DNA from: Streptomyces melanogenes
GTDB lineage: Bacteria > Actinomycetota > Actinomycetes > Streptomycetales > Streptomycetaceae
Direction of reading: 5' to 3'
NCBI RefSeq assembly: GCF_014649795.1
Contig: NZ_BMTS01000011.1
Location: 1 to 46,189, forward strand
Length of the DNA: 46,189 bases
The translations under genes were made by a program, and so were the position numbers. The notes under the pieces are model-generated. The model did not search any database. It saw only the letters and a list, made by a program, of their open reading frames with translations, and had not been told where the DNA came from. Positions 32,795-41,244 of this stretch are shown here, in pieces. Positions within the stretch are counted from its first letter, which is position 1; each line of letters opens with the position of its first letter.

Positions 32795-32808
32795 TGAGCG
32801 CGCGCTCA
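32795..32808. promoter_or_regulatory. 14-bp palindrome upstream of fadA
   Basis: TGAGCGCGCGCTCA is a perfect palindrome 54 bp before the fadA start. Its position suits an operator for a fatty-acid-responsive regulator, but alternating GC palindromes also arise by chance in such DNA. Confidence 0.3.
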
Positions 32809-32861
32809 GGCGAGTGCGCCACGCGCAGCAGTGCCACCCCGCACCCTGGAGGAGAGCCATC

Positions 32862-34088
32862 GTGCCTCGTACCGTCAGGGACGTCGTCTTCGTCGACGGC
32901 GTCCGCACCCCGTTCGGCAAGGCGGGCCCGAAGGGCATCTACCACGAGACCCGGGCCGACGATCTCGTCGTCAAGGCGATCCGGGAGCTGCTGCGCCGCA
33001 ACCCGGCCCTCGACCCCAAGAAGATCGACGAGGTCGCCATCGCCGCGACCACGCAGATCGGCGACCAGGGTCTGACCCTCGGCCGCACCGCCGGCATCCT
33101 CGCGGGTCTGCCGCAGTCCGTGCCGGGCTACTCCATCGACCGTATGTGCGCGGGCGCGCTGACCGCCGTGACCTCGGTCGCCGGTTCCATCGCCTTCGGC
33201 GCGTACGACGCGGTGATCGCCGGTGGCGTCGAGCACATGGGCCGCCACCCGATGGGCGAGGGCGTCGACCCGAACCCGCGCTTCGTCAGCGAGAAGCTGG
33301 TCGACGAGTCCGCCCTGTTCATGGGCATGACCGCGGAGAACCTGCACGACCGCTACCCGCACATCACCAAGCAGCGCGCCGACGAGTACGCCGTGCGCTC
33401 GCAGGAGAAGGCGGCCAAGGCGTACGCGAACGGGAAGATCCAGCAGGACCTCGTCCCGATCTCGGTGCGCAACACCAACGCCGAGGTGGGCGAGACCGGC
33501 TGGGGCCTGGTCACCGCCGACGAGCCGATGCGCCCGGGCACCACGCTGGAGAGCCTGGCGAGCCTGAAGACGCCGTTCCGCGTCCACGGCAACGTCACCG
33601 CGGGCAACGCGGCCGGCCTCAACGACGGCGCCACCGCGTCGATCATCGCGTCCGAGGAGTTCGCGCGCGAGAACGGCCTGCCGGTCAAGATGCGCCTGGT
33701 CTCGTACGCCTTCGCGGGCGTCGAGCCCGAGGTGATGGGCTACGGCCCGATCCCGGCGACCGAGAAGGCGCTGGCCAAGGCCGGTCTGTCGATCGAGGAC
33801 ATCAACCTCTTCGAGATCAACGAGGCCTTCGCCGTCCAGGTCCTCTCCTTCCTGGACCACTACGGCATCGCCGACGACGACGCCCGCGTCAACCAGTACG
33901 GCGGCGCCATCGCGTTCGGCCACCCGCTCGCCTCCTCCGGCGTACGCCTGATGACGCAGCTGGCGCGGCAGTTCGAGGAGCAGCCGGAGGTCCGCTACGG
34001 CCTCACCACCATGTGCGTCGGCTTCGGCATGGGCGCCACGGTCATCTGGGAGAACCCGCACCACAAGGACGCCGGAGGCAGCAAGTGA
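32862..34088 (+). CDS. fadA: acetyl-CoA C-acyltransferase (thiolase) FadA
   Basis: FadA carries out thiolytic cleavage of 3-ketoacyl-CoA in beta-oxidation. The 408-residue product is of normal length. The nucleophilic Cys is in SIDRMCAGALTAV (about residue 92), and the other catalytic motifs are NEAFAVQ, GGAIAFGHPLASSG and LTTMCVGFGMGA. The start is GTG 32862, with GGAGGAGAG upstream. The stop overlaps the fadB start by 4 bases (GTGA), so the two subunits of the multienzyme complex are translationally coupled, in the order A then B. Confidence 0.93.
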   Translation: MPRTVRDVVFVDGVRTPFGKAGPKGIYHETRADDLVVKAIRELLRRNPALDPKKIDEVAIAATTQIGDQGLTLGRTAGILAGLPQSVPGYSIDRMCAGALTAVTSVAGSIAFGAYDAVIAGGVEHMGRHPMGEGVDPNPRFVSEKLVDESALFMGMTAENLHDRYPHITKQRADEYAVRSQEKAAKAYANGKIQQDLVPISVRNTNAEVGETGWGLVTADEPMRPGTTLESLASLKTPFRVHGNVTAGNAAGLNDGATASIIASEEFARENGLPVKMRLVSYAFAGVEPEVMGYGPIPATEKALAKAGLSIEDINLFEINEAFAVQVLSFLDHYGIADDDARVNQYGGAIAFGHPLASSGVRLMTQLARQFEEQPEVRYGLTTMCVGFGMGATVIWENPHHKDAGGSK

Positions 34089-36214
34089 GCACCACCGCTG
34101 AGCTTTTGAAGGGTGCGGCCGAGCTGTTCCCGGACGAGGTCGTCACCTCGGCGCACGTGCGCCACCTCGACCTGCCGTTCGGCGCGGGCAGGTTCGCGCT
34201 GATCACGCTGGACAACGGCTTCGACCACACCAAGCCGACCACCTTCGGCCCGGGCTCGCTGGCGAACCTGAACGCCGCTGTCGACCAGGTGGAGAAGGAG
34301 GCGGCCGAGGGCGCGATCGTCGGCGTCGGTGTCACCGGCAAGCCGTTCATCTTCGCCGTCGGCGCCGACCTCAAGGGCGTCGAGATCCTCAAGAAGCACG
34401 AGGACGCGCTCGCCATCGGCAAGAGCGGCCACGAGGTCTTCAAGCGCCTCGCCGCGCTGGCCGTGCCGACCTTCGCGTACTACAACGGCGCGGCCATGGG
34501 CGGCGGTGTCGAGGTCGGTCTGCACTGCTCGTACCGCACCGTCTCCAAGGCCATCCCGGCCTTCTCGCTGCCCGAGGTCTTCCTCGGTCTGGTCCCGGGC
34601 TGGGGCGGCTGCGCCCTGCTCCCGAACCTGATCGGCGCGGAGCGCGCGGTCTCGGTCATCATCGAGAACTCGCTGAACCAGAACCGCCAGCTCAAGGGCA
34701 AGCAGGTCTTCGAACTCGGCATCGCGGACGCGATCTTCGAGGGCGCGGACTTCCTGGAGCAGTCGCTGATCTGGACCGCGAACGTCCTCAAGGGCGACGT
34801 CACCGTCGAGCGCCCCGAGGTCGACCGCGGCGAGGCCTGGGACCAGGCCGTCGCCAAGGGCCGGTTCATCGCCGACTCCAAGGTGCACGGCGCGGCCCCG
34901 GCCGCCTACCGCGCGCTCGACATCATCGAGGCGGCCAAGGACGGCGACCTCCAGGCCGGGTTCGACGCCGAGGACAAGGCGCTCGCCGACCTGATCATGG
35001 GTGGCGAACTCCGCAGCGGCATCTACGCGTTCAACCTGGTGCAGAAGCGCGCCAAGCGTCCGGCGGGTGCGCCCGACAAGTCGCTCGCGCGCCCGGTCAC
35101 CAAGGTCGGCGTGGTGGGCGCGGGCCTGATGGCCTCGCAGCTCGCGCTGCTGTTCCTGCGCCGCCTGGAGGTGCCGGTCGTGCTGACCGACATCGACCAG
35201 GAGCGCGTCGACAAGGGTGTGGGCTACGTCCACGCCGAGATCGACAAGCTGCTCGCCAAGTCCCGTATCAACCAGGACAAGGCCAACCGCCTCAAGGGCC
35301 TGGTCTCCGGTGTGCTGGACAAGGCCGAGGGCTTCTCCGACGCCGACTTCATCATCGAGGCGGTCTTCGAGGAGATCGGCGTCAAGCAGCAGGTGTTCGC
35401 GGAGGTCGAGGCGGTCGCCCCGGCGCACGCGATCCTCGCCACCAACACCTCCTCGCTGTCGGTCTCCGAGATGGCGTCGAAGCTGAAGCACCCCGAGCGG
35501 GTCGTCGGCTTCCACTTCTTCAACCCGGTCGCGATCCTCCCGCTCCTGGAGATCGTGCGCGGCGAGCAGACCGACGACGCGGCGCTGGCCACGGCGTTCG
35601 GCGTCGCCAGGAAGCTGAAGAAGACCGCGGTCCTGGTGAAGGACGCCCCGGCGTTCGTCGTCAACCGCATCCTGACCCGCTTCATGGGCGAGATCCAGAA
35701 CGTCATCGACGAGGGCACCCCGGTCGAGGTCGCCGAGAAGGCGGTCGAGCCGCTGGGTCTGCCGATGTCGCCGCTGGTGCTCCTGGAGCTGGTCGGCCCG
35801 GCCATCGGTCTGCACGTGTCCGAGACCCTCAACCGCGCCTTCCCGGAGCGGTTCACGGTCTCCGAGAACCTCGCGGCCGTCGTGAAGGCGGGCAAGCGCG
35901 GCTTCTACGTGTACGACTCCGGCAAGCCGGAGCTGGACCCGGAGGTCGCGGCCCTCCTCAAGCAGGGCGATGTCGTCCTGACCGAGGAGCAGACCCGCGC
36001 CCGCGTCCTGGACGCGGTGGCGCAGGAGATCGGTCTGATGCTTCAGGAGGGTGTCGTGGCCGAGGCCCAGGACATCGACCTCTGCCTCATCACCGGCGCC
36101 GGCTGGCCCTTCCACCTGGGCGGCATCACGCCGTACCTGGACCGCGAGGGCGTCTCGGAGCGCGTGAACGGGAAGAAGTTCCTGGCGCAGGGCGTGGCGA
36201 GCGTCCCGGCGTAA
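34085..36214 (+). CDS. fadB: fatty-acid oxidation multifunctional protein FadB (enoyl-CoA hydratase / 3-hydroxyacyl-CoA dehydrogenase)
   Basis: This 709-residue fusion has an N-terminal enoyl-CoA hydratase domain (about 1-300; VGADLKGVEIL, YYNGAAMGGGVEVGLHC, LPEVFLGLVPGWGGC with the catalytic Glu) and a C-terminal 3-hydroxyacyl-CoA dehydrogenase (about 338 onward; NAD motif VGVVGAGLMASQLALLFLRR, ATNTSSLSVSEMA, VVGFHFFNPVAILPLLEIV with the catalytic His, VKDAPAFVVNRIL). The first NAD-binding repeat has GAGLMASQ where many family members have GAGxMGxxIA. It forms the beta-oxidation complex with FadA. A strong terminator follows. Confidence 0.93.
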   Translation: MSTTAELLKGAAELFPDEVVTSAHVRHLDLPFGAGRFALITLDNGFDHTKPTTFGPGSLANLNAAVDQVEKEAAEGAIVGVGVTGKPFIFAVGADLKGVEILKKHEDALAIGKSGHEVFKRLAALAVPTFAYYNGAAMGGGVEVGLHCSYRTVSKAIPAFSLPEVFLGLVPGWGGCALLPNLIGAERAVSVIIENSLNQNRQLKGKQVFELGIADAIFEGADFLEQSLIWTANVLKGDVTVERPEVDRGEAWDQAVAKGRFIADSKVHGAAPAAYRALDIIEAAKDGDLQAGFDAEDKALADLIMGGELRSGIYAFNLVQKRAKRPAGAPDKSLARPVTKVGVVGAGLMASQLALLFLRRLEVPVVLTDIDQERVDKGVGYVHAEIDKLLAKSRINQDKANRLKGLVSGVLDKAEGFSDADFIIEAVFEEIGVKQQVFAEVEAVAPAHAILATNTSSLSVSEMASKLKHPERVVGFHFFNPVAILPLLEIVRGEQTDDAALATAFGVARKLKKTAVLVKDAPAFVVNRILTRFMGEIQNVIDEGTPVEVAEKAVEPLGLPMSPLVLLELVGPAIGLHVSETLNRAFPERFTVSENLAAVVKAGKRGFYVYDSGKPELDPEVAALLKQGDVVLTEEQTRARVLDAVAQEIGLMLQEGVVAEAQDIDLCLITGAGWPFHLGGITPYLDREGVSERVNGKKFLAQGVASVPA

Positions 36215-36230
36215 CGCCCCTAGCAGTACG

Positions 36231-36264
36231 CAGAAGGCCCCCCGCAGCGGCGGGGGGCCTTCTG
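36231..36264. terminator. bidirectional terminator between fadB and the convergent gene
   Basis: A perfect 15-bp stem, CAGAAGGCCCCCCGC and its complement, closes a 4-base AGCG loop. The A-rich/T-rich stem base and the position between two convergent genes make this the clearest terminator in the window. Confidence 0.9.
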
Positions 36265-36297
36265 GCGTGTTCGGGCCCGCCGGGGGGCGGGCGGGCG

Positions 36298-37461
36298 TCA
36301 GACGACCGTCCAGGGCTCCAGGGCCAGGCCGGGCTCGCTGGTCTTCTGGCGGGTGACGCGCAGCCGTCCGTCGGTGCCGAAGGCGGCGAGGACGACCCGC
36401 CCTGCGGCGTCGGTGGCGAGCGCCGGTACGCCCTCGCAGACCTCGCCCGTGGAGGCCCACACCGCACCGGCCGACTCGGCCTCCGTGGGGTAGGCGGCGA
36501 GCGCCGGGCGGCCGTCTGGGCCGCGCTGGGCCAGCAGGGTGCAGTCGTGGCCATCCACCGGCGTGCGCAGCACGGCGACCGGGCCGCTCGCGGCGCCGCC
36601 GAGCGGTACGGCGGGGTCGTCGGCGCGGAAGGCGTGCACGTCGTCGCCCTCGGCCTCGCGCCAGAAGAAGGTGATCCGGCCCTCGCCGGTGTGCTGGGCG
36701 CTCACCGAGCCGTCCGCCACCTGGATCTCCAGGTCGGAGACCCGCTCGTACGTGGCGCTCCCGGCGGCCCGCGTCCAGCGCATCACCCCGCGCTTGGCCG
36801 GCATCACGACGTCGACCCTGCCGTCTTCGGCCGCGCCCGCGCAGACCGCGCCGTACGAGCCGGAGCCGTCCAGGTCGAGCCAGTTGCTCCACCTGCCCGA
36901 CGTCTGCTGGACGCGGGCGCACAGGCCGGTCCCGGCGTTGCGGATGAAGACGTTCAGGTTGTCGGCGGAGTCGACGACGGCGGCCGGGTGGCCGACCTTG
37001 GCGGCCCTGGTCTGGTCGCGGTAGGGGGTGCCCAGCGGATACCAGTCCTTGACCGGGCGGCCCGACTGGTACTGGACGGCGTGGACGACGTCGTAGTGCG
37101 GGTCACCGGCGGCCGTCTTGTTCTGCTGCAGCGCGAGGAAGTGGACGTACCCGTCGGCGCCCTGGGCCACGGTGAGGCGCGGGCCGAGCCCGGGCGCCGG
37201 GACGACCAGCTCGGGTCCGGTCCACTCGGGGCCGCCGGGGTGCGTCTCGGTCCAGCGCAGCACACCGCCCGCGCCCGGCGCGTACGCGGTCAGCCGTCCG
37301 TCCTTGCCGCGCAGCAGCCAGCCGGTGACCGCCGGGGAGCCGTCGGGCAGGGCGGGCGAGGGGACGAGGCCGGGCGCGCTGACGGCGGCGGGTGCGGCGG
37401 TGGGGGTCTCGTGCTCCGGGCCCGCCTGCCCCTTCGACGCACGCGCAGGCTTGAACGCCAT
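36298..37461 (-). CDS. propeller-like hypothetical protein
   Basis: This 387-residue protein has no recognised name. Residues 1-40 are Ala/Pro-rich and without a signal peptide; the rest is made of repeated beta-strand units with W and G residues (GWLLRGKDGRLTAYAPG, GADGYVHFLALQ, VVDSADNLNVFIRNAGTGL, AAEDGRVDVVMPAKRG, GPDGRPALAAYP, GTDGRLRVTRQ), the pattern of five- or six-bladed PLL/tectonin-like lectin propellers. A carbohydrate-binding or scaffold role is a guess. The start is ATG 37461. Confidence 0.72.
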   Translation of the reverse strand: MAFKPARASKGQAGPEHETPTAAPAAVSAPGLVPSPALPDGSPAVTGWLLRGKDGRLTAYAPGAGGVLRWTETHPGGPEWTGPELVVPAPGLGPRLTVAQGADGYVHFLALQQNKTAAGDPHYDVVHAVQYQSGRPVKDWYPLGTPYRDQTRAAKVGHPAAVVDSADNLNVFIRNAGTGLCARVQQTSGRWSNWLDLDGSGSYGAVCAGAAEDGRVDVVMPAKRGVMRWTRAAGSATYERVSDLEIQVADGSVSAQHTGEGRITFFWREAEGDDVHAFRADDPAVPLGGAASGPVAVLRTPVDGHDCTLLAQRGPDGRPALAAYPTEAESAGAVWASTGEVCEGVPALATDAAGRVVLAAFGTDGRLRVTRQKTSEPGLALEPWTVV

Positions 37462-37620
37462 GGCTCACCGACCGCCTTTCCCTACCAGATCCGCGATGAG
37501 CGGCAAGATGCGACACACCATGAGACCCAGCGACAATAACACTCGGTCCCGGGCCCGGATTTCGCGGGATTTCCCCGGCCCGACGTGCGATTTTCCCGAC
37601 TCCCGTGGCACGCTGCCGGG

Positions 37621-38028
37621 ATGGGGACGACCTCGCTGGTGATCGTGGACGCGGCCAATGTGGTGGGCTCGGTGCCGGACGGCTGGTGGCGCGACCGGCA
37701 CGGCGCCGCCGAACGCCTGCGTGACCGCCTGGTGGGGTACGCCGAGGCCGGGCTCCCGGGCTTTCCCGGCCCCGTCGAGCTGGTCCTGGTGGTCGAGGGC
37801 GCGGCCCGCGGGGTGGCGCCGGTGGCGGGCGTACGGGTGGATGCCGCGCCCGGCAGCGGCGACGACCGGATCGTGGAGCTGGCCGCCGGGCGCGCCCCGG
37901 ACCGCCCCTGCCTGGTGGTGACGGCCGACCGCGAGCTGCGCCGCCGGGTGGAGGCGCACGGGGCGCGGTGCGTGGGGCCGCGGGCGGTGCGTCACCCCGC
38001 CGGGGAGGCGGAGGACGCGGACGGCTGA
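37621..38028 (+). CDS. NYN/PIN-like nuclease-type protein
   Basis: This 135-residue protein has the core of a NYN/PIN-like fold: an initial LVIVDAANVVGSVPDGWWRDRHGAAERLRD with an Asp and Asn of the type seen in NYN RNases, a central VELVLVVEGAARG strand, DAAPGSGDDRIVELA, and PCLVVTADRELRRRVEAHGARCVGPR, where the second acidic pair lies. Homologues are, as I recall, sometimes named NTP pyrophosphohydrolase without sequence basis. RNA cleavage is inferred. The start ATG 37621 lacks a strong ribosome-binding site. The 3' end overlaps the convergent glycosyltransferase gene by 37 bp. Confidence 0.75.
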   Translation: MGTTSLVIVDAANVVGSVPDGWWRDRHGAAERLRDRLVGYAEAGLPGFPGPVELVLVVEGAARGVAPVAGVRVDAAPGSGDDRIVELAAGRAPDRPCLVVTADRELRRRVEAHGARCVGPRAVRHPAGEAEDADG

Positions 38029-39554
38029 GTCCGTACGTAGAACACCGCCCCGTCGACCGTCCCCACCAGCGGCTCGTAGCGGGCCGCGAGCAGGCGGCGC
38101 AGGCTCGGCAGGCGTTCGGGGGCGTAGGGGGCGCCCCGGGAGTCGTCGACGATCAGCACGGGTGGCCGCGCGGCCAGTTCGGTGCGGAAGACCGGCCAGG
38201 AGCCCTCCACGCCGTACTTCTCGCCCACCTGGGGGCCGTCGCGACCGCCGCTGAAGTTGGTGAGGAGTCCGGCGGTCAGATAGCGGGTGGCGGGGGCACG
38301 GCCGGAGAGCCAGTACGTCTCGGGGTGTATGCCCCACACCAGGACCGGGTCGTGCGGCGCCGAGCGCGCCCGTACGGCGGCCGCCAGGCGCTCGGCGTGG
38401 GCCAGTTCGGGGCGCGGGGCGAGCAGGCCCCAGACGAGGAAGAGCGCGCAGGCGCAGGCGGAGGCGAGGAGCGCGCCGGTCAGCCGGTGCGGTGGGAGGA
38501 TCTGGAGCGCGGCCGCCGCGAGCAGCACCAGCGGCGGGACGAGCTGGAGGTAGTAGTGGCCGAAGAAGTGGAAGCCCACGAGGACGGCTCCGGCCGAGGA
38601 GGCGAGCCACAGCCATACGTCCGCGGCGCCGGTCCTGGCGATCCGCAGCACCCGCACCACCGGTGGCAGCAGCCCGGCGCAGGCGAACGCGAGGAGTGCG
38701 GTGTTGGCCAACCCCCTGGCCAGGACGTGGAGTTCGGAGCCGGTGAAGGAGGCGTAGGCGCCGGAGCCGGTGACCGTCCAGAACAGGAACCGGGCCGGGC
38801 CGGTGAGCAGCGCGCCGAGCAGCACCGGGCCGCAGAGCCCGGCGCCGGTGCGCAGCAGGGCGGAGCGGCGCGGCGTGGCCGAGCGCCACATCAGCCACAG
38901 CACCGGGACGAGCGCCGCGCCGCCGGTCTGCTTGGTGAGGAAGGCCCCGCCGACGGCGAGGCCCGCGCGGGCCCACTGGCGCCGGTCGGCGCAGCGCACG
39001 GCGGCGACCGTGAACGGCAGCATGAACACCTCGAAGGTGGCCGCCTGGGTGTCCTCGGGGTTGAGGCCGACGGAGACGAGCAGGTGCAGCACGCCCGCGA
39101 CCCGGCCCGCCCGGTCGCCCCAGCGGCGGCGGGCGGTGGAGGCGAGGAGCACGGCGGTGAGCAGCTGCGCGCCGACCGCGGCGACCCGCAGCGGGCCGAG
39201 CGAGGTGTCGCCGAACACCGCGAAGGCGGCCTCGTACAGCCAGGGCAGCAGGGGCGGCTTGCGGTCGACGACCGTGTCGTACAGCGCTCCCCCGGCGGCG
39301 AGTTGGCGGGCCTGGACGGCGAGATAGCCCTCGTCGGGGTTCCACAGGGGATGCCGGAAGGAGGGCAGCCGGGTCAGTACGGCCAGGGCGGCGAGCGCGG
39401 GCAGCAGCCGCGTCCAGTACCCGCTGCCGCGCCCGGGCACCGGCTCCGCACGCGGCCGCGGCACCCGTGACGTGCGTACGGAGGGTGACGGGGCGAGGGA
39501 GTCGGTGGGCGTACGGTGCACGGGGTGCACGCTATCCGGCCCCGCAGTTCCCAT
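37992..39554 (-). CDS. GT39/ArnT-type integral membrane glycosyltransferase
   Basis: This protein of about 520 residues has around 11 membrane segments and a GT-C fold. The first extracytoplasmic loop has FRHPLWNPDEGYLAVQARQLAAGG, in which the DE pair is the catalytic signature of PMT/ArnT-type enzymes, followed by YDTVVDRKPPLLPWLY. The last ~110 residues form an external domain. Such enzymes use polyprenyl-phosphate sugars to glycosylate proteins or wall polymers; the acceptor is unknown. The start is uncertain: ATG 39554 or a GTG about 8 codons downstream, neither with a clear ribosome-binding site. It is convergent with the NYN-like gene. Confidence 0.82.
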   Translation of the reverse strand: MGTAGPDSVHPVHRTPTDSLAPSPSVRTSRVPRPRAEPVPGRGSGYWTRLLPALAALAVLTRLPSFRHPLWNPDEGYLAVQARQLAAGGALYDTVVDRKPPLLPWLYEAAFAVFGDTSLGPLRVAAVGAQLLTAVLLASTARRRWGDRAGRVAGVLHLLVSVGLNPEDTQAATFEVFMLPFTVAAVRCADRRQWARAGLAVGGAFLTKQTGGAALVPVLWLMWRSATPRRSALLRTGAGLCGPVLLGALLTGPARFLFWTVTGSGAYASFTGSELHVLARGLANTALLAFACAGLLPPVVRVLRIARTGAADVWLWLASSAGAVLVGFHFFGHYYLQLVPPLVLLAAAALQILPPHRLTGALLASACACALFLVWGLLAPRPELAHAERLAAAVRARSAPHDPVLVWGIHPETYWLSGRAPATRYLTAGLLTNFSGGRDGPQVGEKYGVEGSWPVFRTELAARPPVLIVDDSRGAPYAPERLPSLRRLLAARYEPLVGTVDGAVFYVRTQPSASSASPAG

Positions 39555-39604
39555 CGAAGCGGGACATACGGGGCCGTGCGATCAACTCCGGGAAGCGCTG
39601 GACG

Positions 39605-41080
39605 TCACTCCACGTCGATGCGGCTGTGGGACCGCCCGTACAGGAAGTAGACGACGAAGCCGATCACCATCCAGATCCCGAACCGCAGCCAGGTCTCGGC
39701 GGGCAGGTTGAGCATCAGCCACAGCGAGGCGGCCACCGACAGGATCGGCACCCAGGGCACCAGCGGGGTGCGGAAGGCGCGGTGCAGATCGGGCCGGGTG
39801 CGGCGCAGGATGATCACGCTGATCGCGACGATGACGAAGGCGAAGAGGGTGCCGATGTTCACCAGCTCGGCGAGTTCGCTGAGGCTGGTGAAGCCCGCGA
39901 GGATCGCGATGATCCCGCCGAGCAGGATGGTCGGGCGGTGCGGAGTGCGGAACTTGGGGTGGACGCGGGAGAAGAAGCGGGGCAGCAGCCCGTCGCGGCT
40001 CATCGCGAAGAACACCCGGGTCTGGCCGAGCAGCAGGATCATGCAGACCGTGGTGAGGCCGACGGCGGCGCCGAAGCTGATGACACCGGCGTAGAAGGGG
40101 TGCCCGGTGGCCTTGAAGGCGTCGGCGAGCGGGGCGTCGATGGAGAGCTCGGAGTAGTGCTGCATGCCGGTGACGACGATCGAGACCGCCACGTACAGCG
40201 CGGTGCAGATGAAGAGCGAGCCCAGGATGCCGCGCGGCATGTCCCGCTGCGGGTTCTTGGTCTCCTCGGCGGCGGTCGCCACGATGTCGAAGCCGATGAA
40301 GGCGAAGAAGACGACGGAGGCGGCGGTGAAGATGCCCATCACGCCGAAGTTGGTGGGCGCGTACCCCGACATCAGCTCGATGAGCGGCGCCTGGAGGCTG
40401 CCCCCCGCCTTCTGCGGCTGCGCCTTGGGGATGAACGGCTTGTAGTTCTCGGACTTGATGAAGAAGGCGCCCGCGATGATCACGATGAGGACGACGGTGA
40501 CCTTGATGGCCACGACGACCGAGGTCACGCGTGCGGAGAGCTTCATCCCGAGGACCAGGATCGCGGTCAACACCAGGACGAGGGCGGCGGCGAGGATGTC
40601 GAAGCCGAAGCCGTCGGCGCCCTCGCGCCCGCCCAGCGCGTCCGGCAGGTGCCAGCCCGCGTTGTCCATCAGCGAGCGCACGTACCCCGACCAGCCGACG
40701 GCCACCACCGCCGTGCCCAGGGCGAATTCGAGCACCAGGTCCCACCCGATGGTCCAGGCGGGCAGCTCGCCGAGCGAGGCGTAGGAGAACGTGTAGGCGG
40801 ACCCGGCCACCGGGACCGTGCAGGCGAACTCCGCGTAGCAGAGAGCCGCCAGCGCACAGGCGACGCCGGCCGCCACGAACGCGAGGGAGACCGCCGGGCC
40901 CGCGTTCTCCTTGGCGACCTTGCCCGTGAGGACGAAGATGCCGGTGCCGATGATGACGCCGACGCCGAAGACCGTCAGATCGAGCGCGGACAGCGACTTC
41001 TTGAGTGCGTGCTCCGGCTCCTCTGTGTCCGCGATGGACTTCTCGATTGATTTGGTCCGAAAGAGACCGGTACCAGCCAC
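39605..41080 (-). CDS. APC-family amino acid permease
   Basis: This 491-residue membrane protein has 12 predicted hydrophobic helices, of the cationic-amino-acid/YhdG-like APC subgroup. The substrate-binding TM1 is VFGVGVIIGTGIFVLTGKVA, TM6 contains FFAFIGFDIVATAAEETKNPQRDMPRGI, and the loop after TM8 has TRVFFAMSRDGLLPRFFSRVHPKFRTPHRP, all typical. The N-terminus is cytoplasmic and charged. I prefer GTG 41080, with GGAGGTG 6 bases upstream, over GTG 41089, which overlaps that site. It follows dxs on the same strand after a hairpin. Confidence 0.9.
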   Translation of the reverse strand: MAGTGLFRTKSIEKSIADTEEPEHALKKSLSALDLTVFGVGVIIGTGIFVLTGKVAKENAGPAVSLAFVAAGVACALAALCYAEFACTVPVAGSAYTFSYASLGELPAWTIGWDLVLEFALGTAVVAVGWSGYVRSLMDNAGWHLPDALGGREGADGFGFDILAAALVLVLTAILVLGMKLSARVTSVVVAIKVTVVLIVIIAGAFFIKSENYKPFIPKAQPQKAGGSLQAPLIELMSGYAPTNFGVMGIFTAASVVFFAFIGFDIVATAAEETKNPQRDMPRGILGSLFICTALYVAVSIVVTGMQHYSELSIDAPLADAFKATGHPFYAGVISFGAAVGLTTVCMILLLGQTRVFFAMSRDGLLPRFFSRVHPKFRTPHRPTILLGGIIAILAGFTSLSELAELVNIGTLFAFVIVAISVIILRRTRPDLHRAFRTPLVPWVPILSVAASLWLMLNLPAETWLRFGIWMVIGFVVYFLYGRSHSRIDVE

Positions 41081-41166
41081 CTTGTGCACCTCCGCTAGCT
41101 CATGTCCCCGCCATGATCGGGACGAGGGGCGGTACGGGTACCGGGCTGCGGCGGTAATTCACGCGG

Positions 41167-41211
41167 ATGGGCCGGTCCAACCACCCGTACAGGGCGATCG
41201 GACCGGCCCAT
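41167..41211 (-). terminator. terminator hairpin after dxs
   Basis: ATGGGCCGGTCC (41167-41178) pairs perfectly with 41200-41211. The 21-base loop contains a further partial stem. It starts 34 bases after the dxs stop. Confidence 0.65.
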
Positions 41212-41244
41212 TGACCGGTCGCCGGATGTTCACCGGCGCCTTCG

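Noticed and set aside
33995..36922. Very long open frame antisense to fadB
   Set aside because: High-GC antisense artefact: its codon positions mirror fadB, it has no domain or ribosome-binding site, and fadB is certain.
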